64,000 nucleotides of DNA from Siphonodentalium dalli. Its lineage: Eukaryota; Mollusca; Scaphopoda; Gadilida; Siphonodentaliidae. The notes below the pieces were generated by a model. The model searched no databases and was not told the origin of the DNA. It worked only from the letters and a program-made list of their open reading frames with translations. This document shows, piece after piece, positions 57,629-64,000 of the stretch. The translations under genes and the position numbers were made by a program. Each line of letters begins with the position of its first letter. Within the stretch, counting starts at the first letter, position 1. The stretch is from positions 111,931,319 through 111,995,318 of the forward strand of contig CP136066.1 of NCBI GenBank assembly GCA_032622095.1. Direction: 5' to 3'.

Positions 57629-60429
57629 CCCATATAAAAATCCCCCTTGGTGTCACCTTGGTTAACCATGGTGACATCTTGGTTCACCATGGTGGTAGCA
57701 CAGTAAAGTGGCATCACGGTGAAAACACCACGGTGGTACCAAGGTGTTATCACGGTGGTAGCACAGTAAAGTTTTTGCACCAAGGTGAAACCATGGTGGC
57801 ACCAAGGTGGTACCACGGTGGTAGCACACTAAAGTTTTTGTACCAAGGTAAAACCATGGTGGACCAAACCCGACCAAGGTATCACCATGGTGGTAGCACA
57901 GTAAAGTTTTTCTACCAAGGTGACACCAAGGTATCACCACGGTGGTAGCACAGTAAAGTTTTTCTACCAAGGTGAACCATGGTCTCACCAAGTATAACCA
58001 CGGTGGTATCACAGCACCAGTGAAGTTTTCAATCAAGGTACCGCTATTACATTTCACTTTGACCTTCAACTACAATGCTATTTACCATGTTGTGGGTCTC
58101 GTGCATCTACAATGGTATTTACATGCTTCGATTAATTTATTATTTACAATATATACAATGGTATATGGTGAGTCATTAATTGTTTATAACATGCTGCCAT
58201 ATATTGTACCAATATACGTAGCTTGTCACAGTATACATGTAGCAGGTTTACATACTACATCACATTATTATTCTACTGCATTGTCAATAGTTGTATATGC
58301 AATGCTGTATCCCATAATATAAGAATGTTTAGATCGAGGTGAAGATATTATTAATTATTATAAATGATATCTCAGTTATAACTTTTAACGAACAAACGTA
58401 TATAATGTAATAATTAATAGGAATATGTTTTAGTATGGAATAAATATATAAACTGAATGGAGTTGTTTGGAAGACTTTGTTTACCTTTAATACATATTTT
58501 ATAATGTTATAATTTAGTACTGTTTGCTTCCAACACAACAGGCAATATTTATCAATATGTACAATTTGCATCTCACAATTACGTATTTTAGATATTTCCA
58601 CAATTATGACTCTTTTCGGGGAAAAACAGCTCTGGTTTGAAAATCTAAGATATACGGTACACAAATACGTTATTCATTTCCCGGAAGGTTTACATGGGCT
58701 CGCATTGTCCTCCTGGAGTCCATATCTGGTCTGGTGCTTCGTGGAATACCTGTTTCAATAGTGATGATATAATATGCTCACTTTTTGTAAAATTCAACTT
58801 CGGTCGATCAAACTGGCCGAAATATATTTTAACAGTGTTTATTGCATGGCGGTGCGTATATCCTTACATGCAATAGAGTCATATTCATTCATCATATTCA
58901 TTCCGTCATATTCGTTCGTCATGCAAACACAGATTGATACCTTCTCGTCCGACCTCTCAGCTCGAGTTAGCACCAATGAAGTTTCACAACAAGATATTTT
59001 ACGCAGACTTGAAGCAGTTGAACGTGTATCGTAGCCTTGCAGTGGAGCGCATCGAGAGCGATAAATGCAATGGCATTGCTAAAATGAAGGCCGACATGAA
59101 AACAATGAAGCAAGACATTTCAACAATCTTGGATAAGTGTGAACTGTTTCTGACTCAAGTCAACTCAACCAAAGGCTCAATAGCATCCATTGGTGGAAGG
59201 ATTAAAACACTCGAAGAGTTACACAACAAGAACAACTTGAAGGGCAAATCGAACTCACAAAAAAACATCTGACAATGACAAGTGTGATTGTGAACATCGC
59301 TGCACAGAGAACCTCAAAGCTGATATGCAAAGTTTCGTCGGCCATATATATGGCGAACTCAACAAATTCGCCCACTTGACATGGAACACAATCCACGCTA
59401 ACCGATCGCAAAACCCAATTGATACAAGAGGATACCCACAATCGCCGTCAGTTAGCCATGCAGACATTCAGCTGGTTGGTATTAGCAAGCACCCATCTTC
59501 ACCCACACCTAGTGCTTCAAAATTCAACCCGCAGGAAACGTCTACACCAAGTTCTTCTCACGTTAAACGCACAGATAAAGAGCCGACAAACACACCACTC
59601 GACAAGAAGAATAACTCTATTAACTATGCGCGTCACGCTAATCATGACACGCACGTTGACAACCAACAATCCAATCATGACCTCCGTGATATTCCTGTGG
59701 ATGATTGTGACGACACCCACCACGATTCCACAGAAGACACTCGACACTCCAATAAACGGAGCCACCTGCAATCAGAGAAGCCTGGTGCTAACGATGATCA
59801 TTCAAACCACAACAGACGCCCTTCGCGAAATAACTACTCATCGAACAACGCATCTTTTTCCATGTTCTAACAAAAGTCAAACGACAGTATACCACCATGG
59901 TAATACCGCGGTGAACCACGGTAAACCACAGTATACCATCATGGTAACACCACTGTAAACCACAGTATACCATCATGGTAACACCACGGTAAACCTCAGT
60001 ATACCACCATGGTAACACCTCAGTAAACCATCATGGTAACACCACGATAAACCACAGTATACCACCATGGTAACACCGCGGTAAACCATAGTAACACCAT
60101 GGTAAACCACAGTACACCATCATGGTAACACCACGGTAAACCAAAGTATAACACCATGGTAACACCATGGTAAAAAAAACGAGATATTTTGGCCGCCCAT
60201 CGTGGTGCCACCATGGTGGTTTACCAAGGTGGTTTACCATGGTGGTTTACCACCATGGTAACACCTCGGTAAACCACCACGGTATTACCACCACGGTAAA
60301 ACCATGGTAAACCACCATGGTAAACCACCATGGTGACACCACGATGGGCGGCCAAAATATCTCGGTTTGTTTACCATGGTTTACCATGGTGTTTTACCAT
60401 GGTGGCACCAAGGGGGATTTTTATATGGG
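57629..60429. mobile_element. 2.8-kb inverted element with CCATGGT-rich arms
   Basis: Ends CCCATATAAAAATCCCCCTT and, inverted, AAGGGGGATTTTTATATGGG. The arms are tandem repeats: left (57655-58040) with ACCAAGGTG, CCATGGTGGTAGCACAGTAA and GTTTTT; right (59875-60400) with ACCACGGTAAACCACAGTAT and CATCATGGTAACACC. Between them lies about 1.8 kb with a broken coding region at 58921-59870. No target duplication identified. Confidence 0.7.
58921..59870 (+). pseudogene. broken coding region, coiled coil then polar tail
   Basis: Three overlapping reading frames continue one another in meaning. From the ATG at 58921 (MQTQIDTFSSDLSA...) the first frame ends at 59034. A second frame, open to 59272, carries the heptad-like stretch MKADMKTMKQDISTILDKC and looks like a coiled coil. 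The third frame starts before 59325 (CDCEHRC...) and runs to TAA at 59870, giving a Ser/Asn/His/Asp-rich tail. The second shift falls at seven A's (59259-59265), where a one-base change would join the frames, so a sequencing error or decay are both possible. I do not recognise the family. It is flanked by the arms of the inverted element and may be a captured transcript or the element's own gene. Confidence 0.4.
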
Positions 60430-60567
60430 TGCTACAGACAGACGGGCTCTGAGTTGCTTATGAGTTTCTGTTGGGTTATGTAGGATGGACTTCTTGTCTG
60501 GCGACCAGAGTTATCTATCTTAACGATATATTCACCCCGTTACAGTACCGATTAAAAGGTTACTTCC

Positions 60568-61135
60568 ATTCCTTATTACTTATTCGAAATTTTTATAATT
60601 ATGTCAAACAAAGGGTTTTGTGTGGTGCCCCCCCCCCACAGATATTCTATCCACGCACCCATCCAGATCCAAAGTGGCCGCCGTCCAGAAGGGTACAAAT
60701 AGGGCACCATGCCTTTTCTCAGCCGATTTAGGTCAAACAAAAGGTGTGTGTAGGGAGCCAATCTAAATACCGCCCCCTTCACCACGATCCAAAATGGACA
60801 CCAGAGACGTTCAAATAGGGCACCCATGGCATTTCTCGACCCCTTGGTCGATATAGGTAAAACAAAGGATGCCCCAAGAAAATCTAAATATTCACCCCTT
60901 TCACACCACCCCGGGTCATAAGGGTTCAAATAGGACATCCATGCCATTTCGCGTCTCGTTGACCGATTTAGGTTAAACAAAGGGTGTTGTAGGGTGCGCC
61001 TCCCTAGGCACTCTTTCCAAATACCTCACACACCTCAACCTGATCCAGAATTGTCGCTGTCCAGAGGGGTTCAAAATAGGACACCCATGCTATCTCTCAG
61101 CCCCTTTGCCGATTTAGGTCAAACAATGGTGTTAT
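60568..61135. repeat. four to five diverged ~130-bp tandem units
   Basis: CCGATTTAGGTCAAACAAA occurs at about 60723, 60848 (variant), 60963 and 61109, spaced 115-146 bp, with TTCAAATAGGGCACCCATG, CATTTCTCAGCCCC and TGTAGGGTGCGCC-type blocks. The left edge is ATTCCTTATTACTTATTCGA. It looks like a diverged relative of the 143-bp arrays. Confidence 0.7.
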
Positions 61136-61298
61136 ATATTGTTCCTGGTGTCAAATATACATCCACTTACATTTCGGATTCACCCACCAGCCAATATCGA
61201 AACAGACATATCTTCATCCTTGTCAGTAATCATTCTAAGATGGGCGTGAAAGCTACCTGGCAATAATTGGAAGCAGGTCATGGAAAGGGGCCGTGTGA
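61136..61298. other. no gene seen
   Basis: Short spacer between the tandem array and the broken coding region. Confidence 0.35.
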
Positions 61299-61890
61299 TG
61301 GAGTTGGAGGGACCTCCAAGAGGTTGTTGATGTTGCAGTGAAGACCGGTAAATGTGTGATACAGAACACCGCCGCATTTTGTGATTGGGGCAATCACACC
61401 AAGGTTAATGTCGCATTTATTCACCTCAACGAAAGCGCCCTGTAATTGGTTTTCCCGATGTCCTACCCGTTCCTAGAACACTCAAGGTACACGCGGTTAT
61501 TCCTACCAAACACGCAAACGGCACCGCTACCAGAGAAACGTCATGTTTTTGCGCCAATTGTTTAAAGTTTCTAGCTTCAAATGGTGAATCCGAACTGAAA
61601 TGCAATTGGAAGTTTACAACGATGTCTGCACCACATGTTCGCGAGTCTATAATGGTCCACGGTCATCAAAGGCAAGCGAGCTTCAAAAAAGAGTGCGGGA
61701 AATAACTGTCAAGATGCGTATCCTTGGGAAGTGAGGATGGGTTTATGATGATCCACTCGACCCCAGTAAACGCGACGAATGGGTGTTGTGCTCAGATTGT
61801 GGCAAGTGGTTTCATGAATGTTGCGGAGAGGACTACGGTGTCTTTGGCAACGGTGATAATTTCACGTGTTTGTCATGTTTAGACATATAG
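61299..61890 (+). pseudogene. decayed coding region with PHD-like C terminus
   Basis: Pieces in three frames. 61299-61445 reads CVIQNTAAFCDWGNHTKVN and ends in TAA. 61430-61705 is open for about 91 codons, including SCFCANCLKFL. From 61588 a further frame holds VCTTCSRV and SELQKRVREITVKMRILGK, meets a TGA at 61732-61734, and then continues to TAG at 61890 with EWVLCSDCGKWFHECC and a closing TCLSC. The C-x2-C, H-x2-C, C-x2-C order with W before the second pair resembles a PHD-type zinc finger, as seen at the end of several transposase-linked and uncharacterised metazoan proteins. Introns could explain some frame changes, but the TGA argues for decay. Family identity is uncertain. Confidence 0.45.
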
Positions 61891-63780
61891 ACTCAATGTG
61901 ATGACACTAGTAACGATGACATTTATTATATTGATTTATATAGGCAGGAAATTAATTGAAGGCTACTAGCTATTTAAAATTAATTTCGAATTGTCGGTTG
62001 TGAAATTCCAACCTAAGACTTGGGAGTCTGAAGCCCAGTCGGGAGGGGACTTGTTGAGCTGGAGGAGGGGGTTATCAGTAGTGTACAGTTGGTAATTTCA
62101 AGGTGGATTTTCACCAATATACATACGTGAAGTCTCTCTACCACATATCCTGTTTAGATCTACTTCTTTTAAAGTGATTATGAAAAGTTCTGACTGTTGT
62201 GAACTCCAGAGTCCCAGTCTTATCATTCTTTGCAGTCTGGTGAGCGACCACACAGTCATTGACTGTCTTGTTTTGGAAACTTGTCCAAAACCGGTTTGAG
62301 TATAGCAAAATATTCCTCATTCATAAACTTGCATACATGTCGTATATAACTATATATAGGTTTTTCTCCGTTACCATCATGTCCATGCTAATATTACATT
62401 GGGCGTTTGAATTGTCAGGTATTCCTTGTTCGACATATATTAACACATTCTTATATTTATGAATTAAATAAAATTGAATGGCATGATTATGCAGGTCTTA
62501 TTTTTAGATGCACAGAATTGTGTGCACCAGCATAGATGAATGATATGGGTTTACTGGAAACACATACACATTCAAAGTACATGGGACTGCATGCATGTAG
62601 TTTCAAATAATAGTTAATATGTTTCCAGCGAAGTTAGAAATTCAACCGAACACGTTTGTGTCACATATTATTCAAAATTTAGTGTGTATCAACGATTCGC
62701 AATATTTAGGAACATAAAGACCCAAAATGTGTTTTCTCCGTTACCACGCCCACTGTAATATATATGTGTGTGTCGCATAACACAAACGCCACATCAATAT
62801 TTTCCACATGTTTTGTTTTCGAAAACGAAAATATCCCCACATAAGAAATTGGCCAATTGTGTCTGTTTATAAACCATATAGAGTGATATCTAGAGAGTGT
62901 TCGATTCGGAATGAATTTTTAATTGCACTGTAATCCTAAGATATATGGGTAGTCATTGACCCTAAACATATGGCTAGTGACAGTTAGAATCATGAGTATT
63001 TTATAAAATTGCATGCATGTGACTATAGCCACCATTGTGTATTGATTCTGACAATATAAAACTGTTGCCACATGTTTAAATGGACTGCACGTAACCATGT
63101 GCTACCTTTTCGGGTTGGTAACGGAGAAAACATGCATAAAAATGCCTACCGTTTTCATGGCATCTGAAAAATAGGAACATGATCCTCCGGTGCTCATTTT
63201 AACGTGACACATTCCACACATACTATATTTTCATATTATATGATGATGATAATCGGCATATCGAAAATTTATTTTTTCGATTTGATTGCAAACTACATGT
63301 CGATTTAAGGAATTTTAGGCCAACAACATTAACATTAACCGTAAACCAAATACGAATGCTTAGCATTATTATCTCAATTAACGTTGTTTATTATCGCCGT
63401 TTAAAATAATATAATGTTGAATGATGAATTTTCTTATTTGTAAAGAATAAGGTGAAGGTTAGCTACTTCTGTCAAGGTCGTTGGCACGGTAGTATGGCAG
63501 AATCCTACTTTACTGCTACAACAACAACGCGCACGCCAATCGAACGCACCTTCCTTGAATGTCATTTCTGTGATTTCTTTGAGCGCTGCTTGTGTTATTT
63601 TTTTCTCTTCATAATCATGGCCGCACGATTACGTTTGCCAGTCAGACAGGTGTGGATGCTCAGCTAACTGCGCTTTAATTTGATATCATTGTCTATTCAT
63701 TTATTATTTTGTATCGGATTTATTTTGCGGGGCATGAACACATATATTGCATGAATCCGGTACATTTTTCCTCCACTAGG
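61891..63780. other. no gene; further TTTTCTCCGTTACC motifs
   Basis: The TTTTCTCCGTTACC motif recurs at about 62362 and 62733, and in reverse (GGTAACGGAGAAAA) at about 63117. A 71-codon frame at 63452-63667 has no motif. Nothing else supported. Confidence 0.4.
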
Positions 63781-63784
63781 CATT

Positions 63785-64000
63785 TTGTAACAGTGTTACA
63801 AGTGTTACAAGTGTTACAAATGATTTAAAGTCCCAGTAGAAAACCGCAGCCTATTTTTTTCTACCGTGTTCAGTGTAGCGACATGTTACAATGTGTTACA
63901 AGTGTTACAAGTGTTACAAATGTTACAAATGATTTAAAGTCCCAGTAGAAAACCGCAGCCTATTTTTTTCTACCGTGTTCAGTGTATCGACATGTTACAA
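63785..64000. repeat. tandem repeat running off the window
   Basis: Two copies about 118-130 bp long of GTGTTACAAGTGTTACAA, then TGATTTAAAGTCCCAGTAGA, then AAACCGCAGCC and TTTTTTTCTACCGTGTTCAG. The GTGTTACAA 9-mer subunit varies in number between copies. The array continues past 64000. Confidence 0.85.

Noticed and set aside
58329-58664. 111-codon minus-strand frame rich in Ile/Tyr, and a 116-codon plus-strand frame at 57972-58322
   Set aside because: AT-rich sequence with no motif; the plus-strand frame begins in the CCATGGT array. Not supported as genes.

Overview
This is a eukaryotic, AT-rich, repeat-dominated nuclear window, most likely from a lophotrochozoan and probably a bivalve mollusc. 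The reasons are a metazoan-type membrane-anchored GT11 fucosyltransferase, non-autonomous Helitrons with a (CTGT)n core and tandem central repeats of the kind described in bivalves, and a ~162-bp satellite whose GGCCGCCAGCAGCCATCTTG block I associate with mollusc genomes. The species cannot be set from the sequence. There is no operon-like organisation, no rRNA and no CRISPR. The one confident gene is an apparently intronless alpha-1,2-fucosyltransferase-like gene on the minus strand (21858-22988), with a TATA-like box just upstream and AATAAA signals just downstream.

Layout. 1-2.0 kb is non-coding with paired hairpins. 2.03-13.1 kb is satellite A, with 2748-bp higher-order copies that are nearly identical, closed by a terminal-inverted-repeat module. 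13.1-19.2 kb is mostly plain sequence with two copies of another dispersed repeat. 19.2-21.7 kb is a complete-looking satellite A element directly 3' of the fucosyltransferase. 24.4-34 kb holds minisatellites and foldback/MITE elements, including five tandem ~132-bp near-perfect palindromes at 31.6-32.4 kb. 34.8-37.0 kb is a 143-bp satellite array. 39.08-43.98 kb is a 4.9-kb foldback element with 5-bp TATAG direct repeats at its ends and an inner palindrome made of inverted ~143-bp repeats. 45.8-46.4 and 54.8-56.1 kb carry three Helitron-like elements, two of them exactly head to tail. 47.7 kb is a 100-N assembly gap. 48.4-50.2 kb is an inverted array with G/C homopolymer tracts. 50.6-54.2 kb is a TA-flanked element whose arms hold telomere-like TTAGGG repeats around an array of GGAGCCATGGCTCC palindromes. 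57.6-60.4 kb is another inverted element with CCATGGT-rich arms around a broken coiled-coil coding region. 60.6-61.1 kb is a third array related to the 143-bp family, followed by a broken coding region with a PHD-like cysteine/histidine pattern (61.3-61.9 kb). The window ends inside another tandem repeat.

The theme is architectural. At least four large inverted repeats (39-44, 48.4-50.2, 50.6-54.2 and 57.6-60.4 kb) have arms built from tandem repeats, as in Foldback/Galileo-type elements, and three separate arrays share a ~143-bp period, a sequence block and an adjacent TTCCTTATTC motif. No intact transposase was found, so all the elements look non-autonomous or dead. Boundaries of degenerate repeats are approximate; identities were judged by eye.
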